Below, piece by piece: positions 24,363-34,758 of a DNA stretch of 64,000 nt (position 1 is its first letter; each line of letters opens with the position of its first letter). This stretch comes from Cephalotrichum gorgonifer (taxonomy: Eukaryota > Ascomycota > Sordariomycetes > Microascales > Microascaceae). A model generated the notes under the pieces. The model was not told the origin of the DNA. It saw only the letters and a program-made list of their open reading frames with translations, and searched no databases. The stretch is taken from contig ONZQ02000010.1 of the NCBI GenBank assembly GCA_900312665.1, positions 1,200,278 to 1,264,277 of the forward strand, given 5' to 3'. The translations under genes and the position numbers were made by a program.

Positions 24363-24456
24363 GCCCTTATAGCTCAGAGGTAGAGCGCATCACTCGTACT
24401 TGTGGGTATCACCACTTGGCATGATGAGGTCTCAGGTTCGACTCCTGATGGGGGCA
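24363..24456 (+). tRNA. tRNA-Thr (CGT), intron-containing
   Basis: The acceptor stem GCCCTTA pairs with TGGGGGC (two G-T pairs). The D arm is GCTC-AGAGGTA-GAGC. The anticodon stem CATCA/TGATG carries CGT and a 22-nt intron after position 37. The T arm is TCAGG-TTCGACT-CCTGA, with discriminator A. The anticodon/intron junction forms the word ACTCGTACTTGT, which resembles the dispersed motif of this window. Confidence 0.9.
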
Positions 24457-25838
24457 GTTATCCTTTTTGCCCCCCTGCCCGTCTACCCCGTCATCTGGGT
24501 TAGAAGGGCGTTTAGGACCCGTCCCGGCATATGAGTGAGGACGGATATTTGAATGGCTTCGCACTAGACGATAGTCGACAAGGATGATGATATGTGCCTT
24601 TTAGTTCTCAACATCATGTAGTGAGACATTACCTAGCTCTGACGGTGGATGGTTGCGTGGACGCGGTATCGGGGATGATGGGGATGCCGGGTATCTCTCC
24701 CGCGGTGGGTGTGCTTCGTTTCGTTGCACGAGGATCGAAGACTCAAGGGCCAAGAGCCGCTCTCCGCAGTTTGGGGGAGGAGGGGCTGAGACGTTGTGTC
24801 ACGTCGTCTACACCATACTTGTATAACGGAGGGAAGAGGGCACAGGCGAGGCAGGGCAGCGTTTCGTTCCCCAATCTTGGGACATCCCGTTGAAGGCGTG
24901 CGTTATACGGGCAGGCGGGCGGGTGAACGGGGAGCGCGTACCGTTCTAGTTTCCCGGCCCCGCCGGCTTGGATCAGCCGGGGGACGGAATCTCCTCCCGC
25001 GCCTTGAAAACCTGTTTTTTTTCGCCGACGTCTGATATCAGCAGCCGCTCTCTGTCTCTCCGGGAGGGCGGGGGCGGGGGAATACCGCGAATGGCATCCC
25101 CGCTCCCTTACCCCGAATTCGACGACGACGGGAGCGGCTACCCGGGATCATCACGTCGCCAGCTCTGTGTTCATGTGAACAATATATAAGCATGATCCCG
25201 ATACTATAGTAAACCGCCCAGGTGGTCCCCAATTATAGAACATTAATGAAGCGGCGATAGATACGAGCCGGCCGGGCTCGCTAGACGCCGATCTTTGACG
25301 CCTCTGCGTCGTGATAGGATCAGATCCGGAGGCGGGATCCCCAAAACTGGGAAGAGCCGCGCACTTTGCTCTTATATCAGGCGGAAGTAGAAAGGGTGGG
25401 TGTGGGTGGATAGATGGGTTGGGGGGTTAAGATAGGAGAATAGCAACGTGCAAGAGAGGGAGGATGGATCAAAACAGGTAAAACAGGGAATATGATCCTA
25501 CAAAACAAGCTTCTGAGTCCGGGTATTAGCCAAAAAGTTCTGGCCATGGAGTTCTCGGGAGTGTCTCCGCGGTGTGATGCCGTTAGTCCTTTTGATATGT
25601 GTTTTTTTACTGAGGTCGAGACCAGAAACCGCCCGCGGGTCATCAGATGGATAGAGACACTCGTTACTTATACGGGGCGGATCGTTTTTTTCATGTTTTT
25701 GTTTTTGGGCCGGATTCTCCGTGGGCTACACTGCTCACTGAAGTTTATCCGGACCTTGACGTCGGCCTCTGCTCGCCTACTGGTCGAGTACGCCCTGTGT
25801 GGGAACTGCTTCTTGGCCATTACGTGGGTGCTATCTAC
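24457..25838. other. intergenic, no gene recognised
   Basis: About 1.4 kb between tRNA-Thr and the 3' end of the beta-lactamase-like gene. Short frames only; one TACTTGTA motif at 24816. Confidence 0.5.
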
Positions 25839-28093
25839 CTAACCCCATCGCTGATATCGTGCTCGGGCTCGGGCGCTAATGACTCCTCCGCCAGCCGATG
25901 GCTCGGGCTCTGCGGGTTCGGGGTCTGCCACCTCCCCGCTCTCCCCGTCACCGCCTCCGACGCCCCCTTCCTCATCCCCGCCGGCCGTGGGTTCGGGCTC
26001 TTCGGGCTCTTCGGGCTCTTCGGGCTCTTCGGGCTCGGGCTCGGGGTCTACCACCTCCCCGCTCTCCCCGTCACCACCGTCCACCTCACCTCCCGCCCCC
26101 TTCGTCAGAACAGCCCTAAGCGCAACCGGCTCAACACTAATCGCGCCCCCGTCCTCCCCAAGCACAAACACAAACTCATCCAGCGACCGCGCGGCCCAAC
26201 CCCTCGACGCCGCCGTCAGCCAGCTCGCGCAATCCGTCGAGAACAGCCTCCCCGGCCTCGCCGTCCCCGACTCGTCCTCAATCGTAGCCTTAAACGCCAC
26301 CTTCCTGCCCCCTCCCTCCAGCTTCGTCTCCAGCCCCGTCGGGAACAGCCGCACCCTCGGCACCACCGGCCCGGTCGTGGACATGTACAGACGCGCCCCC
26401 ACCTCCGCCATGTCCGTCCCGTTACTTATCCACCTCTCCACCTTCAACCCCGGCTCGTCGTCCACGGAGATGACGACCGTCGAGTTCAGACTCCCCGAGG
26501 CGCGGTAGGTGCCCACGTAGGCCTCGCGCGCCTGCTCGCGCGCCGCGGCGTGGATGGCGGGGAGGAGGAGCCCGCCCATGGCATCCGCGAAGTCGAAGTT
26601 CATGTTGACGGGCATGTTGCCCGCGTTGAAGAGCGTGAAACCAACGTCGTAGTCCGGCAGGAGGATCATGAGGGTGGAGTACAGGGCGATGGTGCCGGCC
26701 TTCTGGTAGGCCGAGGTCCAGTGGTAGGGACCGCCGCCCATGTTGATGCGGCGGACGCCCCAGGGCGCGCCGAGGGCGGCGGCGGGGTCCGAGGTGAAGG
26801 TCACGGGGCGGAGCCAGCGGCGTGTTACGGCCTCCGGGAGGAGGGTGGAGGAGAGGATGGATTTTCCGAGGGTGGTGAGGTCGTTTAACGAGGAGAACAT
26901 GCTTCCGGCACTGTGGGGGGAGGTGTTAGTTTTTGGGGGGGGGGGGGAGAGCTGCAGAGTGGGAGTTGGAGCGGAAACGGGTAAGGACGGGAATGGACCC
27001 GGACGGGAAAGGGAGACTCACGGGCCTTCGTCACCCAGTCTGTTGTACCAGCCCACCGTGGACGCGTTCCCGGGTATCACTCCCTTCGAGGTGTCGTTCG
27101 GCGTCGAGTAGTACGTGCCCGTGAGGCCAAGCGGCTCCACGACGTTCTCCGTCAGCAGCGTGAGCCAGTCCTTGCCGGTGATCTCCTCGAGGGCGTAGGC
27201 GAGGAGGATGTAGGCTACGTTGGAGTAGGCGGGGGCCGCCTCGGGGGCGAAGGAGGGCATCATGTCGGCCAGGCCCGTGAAGAACTCTTTCGGTTCCGTG
27301 TGTTAGATTCTGCGGGGCCCATGAAAAAAAAAAAGAAGGGGAGGGGTTTGGGGGGTTTGTATCCTCACCGGTTCGGTTGCATAGAGGCCCAAGGCCACAC
27401 GGAGGCGTCTCGGGTAGGTCCGCTGAGGGTGGGAAGCCGACATATACCATGTTGTCGCCGACTTCCTGCGTCAGCTCCCCAAGCAAAGCATCTACCTCCC
27501 TCTCACTCCGTCAGTTATCAGAACTCCAAAGCCAAGTTCCTCCCGGAGAAGGAAAACTCACAGTCTCTCGGCAACCCCGACATCTGCCCCGCCAGAGACC
27601 CAATCGTAATGCTCTCCCAGTCCACGAACCTCACAGGATCATCCTTCTGCTCCTGCGACCCCAGCCCCTGAAGCTCCGGAACGAACCTCGTGATCGGCGC
27701 GAACCACAGCTCGTCCCCCGCTTCGGCCAGCCACGTCAGGACCGTGAAGATCTTGGTCACGCTGCCGAGGCGGTACAGCGAGTCGCCGTCGACCTTGCGC
27801 GTGCCGGTGGAGTTGACGGCGTCGAGGTTCAGCGCCGTGTGGTGGAGCGTCCAGATGGGTTCGTCCGAGTGGGTGGAGTAGGCCTGGAGGGAGAAGGAGT
27901 TGTTGGTGGAGATTAGGGAGGTGGTGTTGGCGAGGAGAGTCTCGAAGGCGTCCGTCAGGTTGGCGGCGGCGGCGACGACGAGGGGGTGGGTGGGGAGGGA
28001 GGTGGGGATCGGGTAGCCCGGGCCGTGGTAGGGGCAGTTTGGGGCCGCGGAGGCGAGGGGGAGGAGGAGGGGGAGGAAGGGGAGGAGGAGCAT
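25839..28093 (-). CDS. secreted serine beta-lactamase-fold (PBP-like) hydrolase
   Basis: Four exons (28093-27562, 27491-27369, 27286-27022, 26910-25839) give 663 aa; introns are 70, 82 and 111 nt, all phase-consistent. It begins with a signal peptide (MLLLPFLPLLLPLASA). The class C beta-lactamase/PBP4 fold is shown by the SxxK nucleophile motif S-V-T-K at residues 111-114 and the Y-S-N motif at 239-241, with a later HWTSAYQKAG segment near the third motif. The family hydrolyses esters, amides or D-amino peptides; fungal members are secreted or belong to secondary metabolism, and the substrate here is unknown. A low-complexity acidic Pro/Glu region containing an EPE/EEP repeat lies near the C-terminus, encoded by a 9-bp minisatellite. 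Many N-glycosylation sequons occur in the first 100 residues. Confidence 0.9.
25992..26036. repeat. coding minisatellite, 9-bp unit x5
   Basis: Five perfect copies of TTCGGGCTC. Read on the minus strand they encode the Glu-Glu-Pro repeat in the tail of the beta-lactamase-like protein. Copy number is likely variable between strains. Confidence 0.95.
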
Positions 28094-29256
28094 CGTGAGA
28101 CTGTTTCACCGGTCGTCTGGAGGGAGGGTGGGAGATAGGGGGGGAAGGGGGGAAGGGGCAAGGAGGCGGGGGTATCGTGAGAGGGCTGCCAGTGTGGAAC
28201 AGACTTGGGAATGCGGATGCTGGGGGGAGGGCAGTCGCGAAGGGGAGACCTCATATATGAAGTGGGAAAGAAACAGAACCAAAGCCGAACCCCCGTCCGA
28301 GCCCGCATCACGAGGCAAGGGAGAAGAAGGCCGAGATCAGCATCCGCAAACGTCCCATTCGCACGCGTGGACTCGTCATCGTTTTTCTTGGGAGCATACA
28401 AAGCCCCGGGAAATCCTCCAGAATCATATATTAATGTCTAATATCTAGTTCCCAAAAAAAGCTACCCACTACAAATATGCGAAAACCACATATTGCACCA
28501 GATCGGCACCTATAGCCTCGGCTGAGTCTCCCCCTTCTCAGTGCTACTACACATCTAGCTACACAGCGCCGCCGTGACGGTTCCTAGGCGGATTAATAAC
28601 ATTAATCGGCTGCAAACCCGTTAAAACCACACGGTACCTAGGTGGAAGGGGGGAGAGGGGGAGAGAGACGGCATAGGGAAGCTATCTTTAGCAGATTGCG
28701 ATTAGAAAGGCTCCCGCTCCCATTAATGCTCTCTGCCCTTTGTTGATGCGCTGATATTAATCCGGGGATAGGGTTGACAGCGGGAGATGGGAACGGGAAC
28801 GATTTGGAGACTCTGTCCCTGAAATGTCCGTGAAGAAACGTGGAGATCGGCACGGAGGGGATCAGTGAGTGCCGTATATATGGCCCGGGTGAAGTCGCTT
28901 GTTCCAATCAGCTCGTCTCAAAGGGTGATCGGTAAATGGCGGGGGGGGGGGGGGGGTAGAGAGATGGAGAGAGAATAGCTGTATAGGATATAATGTACTA
29001 TGTGACGGAGAGCGGGGCACGGCGGCGCGGGTCCGGGAGGCCGGGTCAATTGGGCTGTATGTGGGCCGCGTGGCGACGAACGCCGATCCTTTCACCCGGC
29101 GTGGTCGTGATAACGATGAGATTGAGTCGTAAAGAGCTTCCGTTCCTTGGATCCAGGGATTATGGTTTATCTCCTGCGTAAAAAGTTAGCTTTAACCGGA
29201 CCGCCGGCAAGGTGAGTCTCAAGGACTGCCCCAAAAAATAGAAGAAAGGAAATGAA
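28094..29256. other. intergenic / promoter of the beta-lactamase-like gene
   Basis: Contains a G16 run at 28941-28956 and pyrimidine-rich promoter sequence on the minus strand near 28100-28200. No gene was recognised. Confidence 0.5.
28941..28956. repeat. G16 homopolymer
   Basis: An uninterrupted G run in intergenic sequence. Confidence 0.9.
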
Positions 29257-29328
29257 CTCCCATACCCGGAATCGAACCGGGGTCTCCGCGGTGAGAGCGC
29301 GACATGATAACCCCTACACTATATGGGA
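29257..29328 (-). tRNA. tRNA-Glu (CTC)
   Basis: On the minus strand, the acceptor stem TCCCATA/TATGGGA has discriminator G. The anticodon stem TCGCG/CGCGG frames the loop CTCTCAC, so the anticodon is CTC. The T arm CCCGG-TTCGATT-CCGGG is perfect. There is no intron. The sequence closely parallels other fungal tRNA-Glu genes. Confidence 0.95.
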
Positions 29329-29653
29329 TAGAGCTTCCAATTCTTGTACTGTCGAGGCCAGAGACGCAGCTAAGTATCATCAGGAACATTCGTTTTCCCC
29401 TCCCACTGTCCTCTCGCCTTGTCTTGTCCAGAAGTCAAGTATTAGTATACATCCTGATATATTAATAAAACCATGGCTACCAAAAAACGCCAAACCATGC
29501 TTCCCGCCTCTAAATCGCAAAACCCCTATAACTCGTGATATATGCAAAGCCCCATCAGATGGCCCTACACAGCATGAACAACAGACGCAAACACACTCTC
29601 ATCACACATAACCCCCGGGCACCCCAGGCACAAAAGAAGCAAGAAGCACGAGG

Positions 29654-31734
29654 CTAGAACGAGTACTCCTCGACATGGAGGTGGATCCCCTGCGCCCCCG
29701 TCCCCTTGTGCACCCCGCGCTCGTCCGACAGTCCCGCCACGCAGTTCCTCACGTTCGCGACCAGCGACCGCCCACCGCAGACAACCACTAGCGTCTCGCC
29801 GAGCGCGGCCTCCACCGGGGCACGGATAAGAGAGGATAGGTCGAGGCGGCAGTCATATTCGCGCATTATGTCGATATCGCTGTCGTTACCGACGTCGGGG
29901 GAGGCACTGGTACTGGTACTTGGTTTCCGGGGAGTGATAGCGTCCAGGGACACCTTTTCCGAATTGGGGGCCTTCTCGTCATCCGGGGACGCCTTTTCGG
30001 ATTCGGCGTGGAGGTGGTCGAGAGTGACTGTACCATCGCCGGGACCGCGCTCGTCAATAGATGACGACGAACGTTTCTGCCCCTCGATAGACCCACCCGC
30101 CGGACTGTTCTTCCCGCGCCCCGTGATAGCAACGTGGGCGCAGAACTCGACGCTCCCCGCCTCCCCCTGCCTCTCCCTCGCCCTCGCTAGCGCCTCCCGT
30201 ATGCGCCCGGTATAGAACCCCGTCTCCTCGCACTCCCGCGCCGTGAGTACGAATTCCACCCTTCGGAGACACGTCTTCTTCTTCGCGCGGACGATGTCCT
30301 CGAGGATGGGCAGCGTGAAAGACGCACCCGTCGACGCCGAGATGAGCACCACCGTGTCGTAGACGTCCCAGGCCGGCGGGTTCCCGTAAGGCCCGGACAC
30401 GAACGCCGTCGTGCGCAGTATATCTCCTCCGACCGCCTGCGCCTTCTGCGCCGCCGTGTGTAAACGAGCCGAGAACCCCGCGTGCTTGCGGACCACGAGC
30501 TCGACCGAGTTGCACACGCACTGGCCCGATATTTTGTGCGCGCACGCGATGGTGTAGGGGTGGGCCTCGAGGGGCCCGAGGGTTGGCATCCAGAGGTAGA
30601 GGTGTTGTCCGGGGCGCCACTTGAAGTGCGCGTCTCGGACGGTGATGACAGTAGTTGACTTCCCCTCGGCGCGCACGAGCGCCTCGTGGCCCACGCGCTG
30701 GCGGCCCATGCAGGGGGCGTTCCCGACGGAGAGCTTCAGGTTCCGCCACGCGAGGAGGGCCCAGCGGGCGACGCGGTCGAAGGCGACGAAGCCGACGGCG
30801 AGCCAGAGGTTGTACATGGCCACGGGGGGGAGGTGCCTGTACATGAGCCAGAGGAAGACGGCGGCGGAGGCGAGGTGCTGGAGGACGAAGAGCTCGTAGG
30901 AGAGGGCGCGGAGGGGGTAAAAGGTCGTCACCACGTTCCAGAGGAGTACCGCCCAGGCGCCGAGGCCGTACTTCACCAGCGGCATGATGCGCAGCTCGAG
31001 CTCGACAAAGTCGGCCCTCACCCACTGCGTCCAGAAGTGGAAGCCGTGCATGGTGGCCGTGACGAAGACCGTGCGGGCGACCCACCTGTGCAGCCAGTTG
31101 AGGCGCTCGTGGCTGAGGCCCGTCACTAGGGTGATGGGGTTGATCTTCATCGATAGCATGTAGAGGAGGGGAACCTGGGTGACGGTGACCCAGGCGTTGC
31201 GGAAGCCGATACGCTCCCAGAAGTAGGCGTCGTCCACGACGGCGCCGGCGGCCATCATGTAGACTATCACGGCCCAGTAGGCGAGGAGGATGAGAACGCG
31301 ACCGAGGGGCGGGGGGGAGGCCCAGGATAGACGCCGGAGGGGGACGTGGAGTTGCGGATATGATAACTCGCGGCAGAGGGCTGTCGTGGTGGCCCATACC
31401 TGGGAGAGGGCGCCCGTCGGGCGGCTGGGTGAGAGGGTGTAGTCTGCATTGCAGTTGCGGCGTCTATGAAGGATTAGTTAGACGGGGTTGACGAGGAGAA
31501 TGTGGAATTGGCGCGGTGCTGGTGAGGTGAGGTGAGGTGAGGCAAAGCGAAGTGAGGCGAGCGGATGACTGACCTTGAGACGACTTGTAGGTAGTCGATT
31601 GCCCGGGTCACGCCCACGAGCCCGATGGTGCCGGCGACAAGGTACCAGTAGGCTTCTGCTAGCTCGCGATTCTTCTTCTTGAAGGACCCGGTGCCGTAAG
31701 TGGTGGAGCTCGAGCCGCCATGATTGTGAGACAT
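29654..31734 (-). CDS. ferric/cupric reductase, transmembrane (FRE family)
   Basis: Exons 31734-31574 and 31463-29654 give 656 aa, with a 110-nt intron. The enzyme moves electrons from cytosolic NADPH through FAD and two hemes to reduce Fe(III) or Cu(II) outside the cell. Visible are about seven hydrophobic helices in the first about 310 residues, and the four heme ligands as His pairs H179/H193 and H250/H264 with FRE spacing. The FAD-binding motif HPYT comes next, then an NADPH-binding GPYGNP. The C-terminal nucleotide-binding CGGRSLVANVR segment precedes the end. A low-complexity Ser/Lys/Asp insert of about 70 residues lies inside the NAD-binding half, common in fungal FREs. There is no N-terminal signal peptide; the start at 31734 (MSHNHGGSSS) is the first ATG. 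It is divergent from the X325/Bim1-like copper gene at 33448. Confidence 0.92.
31521..31542. repeat. (GGTGA)n pentanucleotide repeat in FRE intron
   Basis: Four and a half GGTGA units inside the 110-nt intron, close to its donor side on the minus strand. Confidence 0.85.
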
Positions 31735-32374
31735 GGCTGCAGGACTGTGGGACTAGGTGAGGGCGAAGTGAGCCGCCTGGTGGGAGCCCTCGTGGCTTTT
31801 GCAGCTGCAAAGAGGCTCGAAATATTCCCGGAGAATGTGGGGAGAGAGAAGCGGCGGGAAGGGGGATAAGCCGGAGGTCTGGAGTCTGGCGTGCCGGTGT
31901 GGGATTGATTACAATAATATCCTATACATGTACCCTAATTGGCGGCATCATGTAAAAGGGATAATATCACTTATGATTGCAGGATCAAGATTAAAATCAA
32001 AATCAAAATCAAAAAGAGCAAAGACCTGAGCCCATGTCCGAATTCACCAAAGTGAAAACGATGAATAAGACGCAGATGTCTCGACGACGTCTCAAGATGA
32101 GATGAATCACACTTAAAGTCAAAACAGCTTCCTCGCCTCCAGAGACCCGAGAAAACCGCTTAGACATTGTTACTAATAGCGCAAACGGCCTCTCTCCTCC
32201 GCTTCCGTGTTACGAGTACTTGTACTTGGACTCGTACTTGCAGGGTATTAAGACAAATCCTCGACAGTTACACCTCACCTCAAAGTGTACAACTGATAGA
32301 TACCTCTGTGGTGATCCGTTCCTGCGCCGTTTTTGACCAGCGAAAGGAAGGGAAGGAACGCGGGGGAGCCACAA

Positions 32375-32382
32375 TTTGCTCA
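32375..32382 (+). promoter_or_regulatory. candidate Mac1-type copper-response element TTTGCTCA
   Basis: Exact match to the yeast Mac1 site, 641 nt upstream of the reductase start and 1066 nt upstream of the X325 start. One such octamer is expected by chance roughly every 33 kb on both strands, so position and pairing carry the weight. Confidence 0.35.
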
Positions 32383-32594
32383 AATGCGCGCACCACAGAT
32401 CTGGCCAATCAACGAAGGACTCCTCGGGCCGTGATTGGACGGGCCAAGCGGGCTAGGGATGCCCATGGGGGTGGTACCTGCCAATCGGGGAATTTAGGCA
32501 CCTGCTATGGCGGGGTTTGGGTGCCGCACCTTCCTTGTGGAAGAGGTACGTGCTTGTAAGTTCGCTCAGGTGAGGAGAGAGTGTGTGAGCGAAA

Positions 32595-32602
32595 CTTGCT
32601 CA
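32595..32602 (+). promoter_or_regulatory. second Mac1-like site CTTGCTCA
   Basis: One base from TTTGCTCA, in the same orientation, 220 nt from the first site. Yeast Mac1 binds paired sites, so the pairing is suggestive. Confidence 0.3.
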
Positions 32603-33447
32603 GATTCCCTTTCTTGGGTCCAAGCTATTTAGTAAGGGCGAGGCCATTAGAGGCTTTTTTTATAGTTTGCTTCTGAGACAGAAGGTGCGTGGGAACCATG
32701 CTCCCCTGAGGTGGCATGGCATGGGAGGTGACTGCTCTTACACGCTCTCGTATGACGTTTGAATGTTGGCAGACAAAGCTTGGGTGTGCTGCACGAGATG
32801 TCTAGCATTCTCAAAGGGATGGATGAGTGAGACCTTGGGAGCTAGCTGGCAGGCAGGTATTACCTGCATAACTATTGCCTGCAGGTCCGACTTCGGTGTA
32901 GCTTCGAGATGCCCCTTCCCTCTGGTTCGCGTGCGGACCTTCCGGGTACTCTCTCTCGTACCTCGTGCTACCTAATACTCCTCGATGTAAGGTTCCATCC
33001 ATACTTAGCTTCCTTCGCCGTGGAGCTCCCTTCCGCCCCTGGCCCAAGCTCGCTCGCCACTGGCGTACCGGCTCCTAGTTACCATTGATTTGTATGTATG
33101 TAGTAATACACCATAGTCCTCGCCTGCTTTTGACGGAACAGGGGAGCCGAACGGTTGCACGGCACTTTCCTTGGCTTTTTTTGTTCCGGGATTGTTCTTT
33201 TCCTTTAAAACCATTGACCCCCCCCCAATACCCTATCATACCGCATGTGACGTCTTCCCACTCCTCGTTCCATCTCCCACGATACTATACTCCCCGACCT
33301 GAACCAACTCCAAAACAGAACAGCTCTTGTCTCACACCCCAATTGACCTCGTAATCTTCTGCCCTCGTCAATCCTACTCGTCAAGCTCAAGCTTGCAACG
33401 CTCAGAAGTACCTCCACCCCCAAAGCGCTCCAAAACAAACCCCAAAA

Positions 33448-34286
33448 ATGACCCGCCTATCCTCCTCCCTCCTCCCCCTCCTCGCCGCAACGGCCACCGC
33501 CCACTTCTCAATCGACTACCCCCCGCAGAACGTACCCTCCTCCGAGTCCTCCCTCGACCAGGGCCCCTGCGGCGGCGCCGACCTCGAGTCCGCTTCCGCC
33601 AAGGTCACCGACTTCCACGTCGGCGGCGATGCCGTCGCCGTTACGGGCAGCCACCCGCAGGCTAAGTGGCTCATCAGGGCCACCACCGACCTCACCGGCG
33701 CCGGGAACTGGACCCAGGCCTTCCCCATCGTGGCCCAGAGCGGCCTTGGGAAGCTGTGCGAGCCGGCCGTCGTCGTGCCGGAGGGGTGGGCGGGGAAGAA
33801 GGGCCTCATCGGCGTCGCGGCTAATGCCGAGGACGGAATTCTATATGGCGTGAGTAGATCACTTATTCAACACTCTCTTACCTCCCCTCCCGTCATTTAT
33901 TTTCATTTTCAATTTTTTTTCTCTCTTTCATGCCCAAGCGGGCCGGGGTACCGGTTTAAAAGTGGTGTGAGTGACGGGTGGGCTAATAAGATGTACATAA
34001 CTAGTGCTCAATCGTCAACTTCGTAGAAGGCTCCTCGTCTGAGGCCCCCTCCGAGTGCCGAAACACGACACAGCAGATCTCCTTCGACTCGGACACCCAA
34101 CTCCAGGCCCTCGTGGGCGAGGGCTCCGGCGGCTCGAGCGGCGGCAACAGCAGTGGCAGCGACAGCTCGAACGGCGGCGGCGACCAGTCGACGGACGGCA
34201 AGGACGACGACGGTGCGGGCGCGAGCGTAAGGGCGGGGCTCCTCGGCGCTGGGATCGCGGCCTTCGCGGCGGCGCTGATGATGTGA
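33448..34286 (+). CDS. X325/Bim1-like GPI-anchored copper-binding protein (LPMO-like fold)
   Basis: Exons 33448-33849 and 34005-34286 give 227 aa; the 155-nt intron runs from GTGAGT to ACTAG. The join reads ILYG-CSIVNFVEG, restoring a family-typical cysteine. An 18-residue signal peptide is followed directly by His19, which would be the mature N-terminal copper-ligand His1 of LPMO-like proteins. A second His, in the motif S-H-P-Q-A-K-W (His69, mature position 51), matches the second ligand. Cysteines at 41, 104 and 135 plus one in exon 2 fit two disulfides, and GNWT is a likely N-glycan site. A Gly/Ser-rich linker of about 50 residues leads to a hydrophobic C-terminus (GLLGAGIAAFAAALMM), so a GPI anchor is likely. 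Family members bind copper and some assist copper uptake rather than cutting polysaccharide. Divergent from a metalloreductase. Confidence 0.88.
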
Positions 34287-34758
34287 GTGTGATATACCCT
34301 GTATTAGTGCGAACGAATGGTGGGAGGGGTGGACATGGACATCAATCTTGATGGGTGGATTCGGGGGACATGCGACTCTCATCGGGGTTGACGATTATGA
34401 GTGAGCGGCCTGATTGAGTGAAAAGTGAGACATGACCATGTTAAAAATACACAATTAGATGAAAAAAATCTATTATTATGCTATTTTTCTCTTCTCCTAT
34501 CCTTCCTCTCACCATTCCCGTTCGTTCTGGAACGTCGCGAGAGAGAAAAAAAACGCCGGAGTGGTGTGTGTGTAAAAGAAATTACGCTGAGAAGCGAGAG
34601 GGGAAAAAAAGAAAATCCCTTCCAGACGCTTTTATCGTGTATCCTCATCCCTTGCCCCTCCTCTTCTAATACCTCACTCCCTGAACCCCCTTTCCACGTT
34701 CATCGTTTCAATCCCCTTCTGATGGGTTCAGATCCAGCTCTCTCACACACAACTCCAC
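34287..34758. other. intergenic between convergent 3' ends
   Basis: 472 nt separating the X325 gene and Doa10. It is A/T- and pyrimidine-rich with no gene, presumably two 3' UTRs. Confidence 0.6.

Larger units (their letters stand above)
31735..33447. promoter_or_regulatory. shared divergent promoter, reductase / X325 copper protein
   Basis: A 1.7-kb intergenic region between two genes transcribed outward. It holds a TTTGCTCA word at 32375-32382 and CTTGCTCA at 32595-32602, the latter preceded by TGAGC to form a short TGAGC...GCTCA palindrome. TTTGCTCA is the yeast Mac1 copper-response element. A dense TACGAGTACTTGTACTTGG...CTCGTACTTG cluster lies at 32211-32240, and an AAAATC x3 repeat at 31993-32010. 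Confidence 0.45.

Noticed and set aside
25647..26888. 413-codon plus-strand frame opposite the beta-lactamase-like gene
   Set aside because: It is the antisense shadow of a GC-rich exon, full of Arg/Pro/Gly low-complexity sequence.
30054..31397. 447-codon frame in another phase over the reductase gene
   Set aside because: Arg/Pro-rich shadow; the true frame has all heme, FAD and NADPH motifs.
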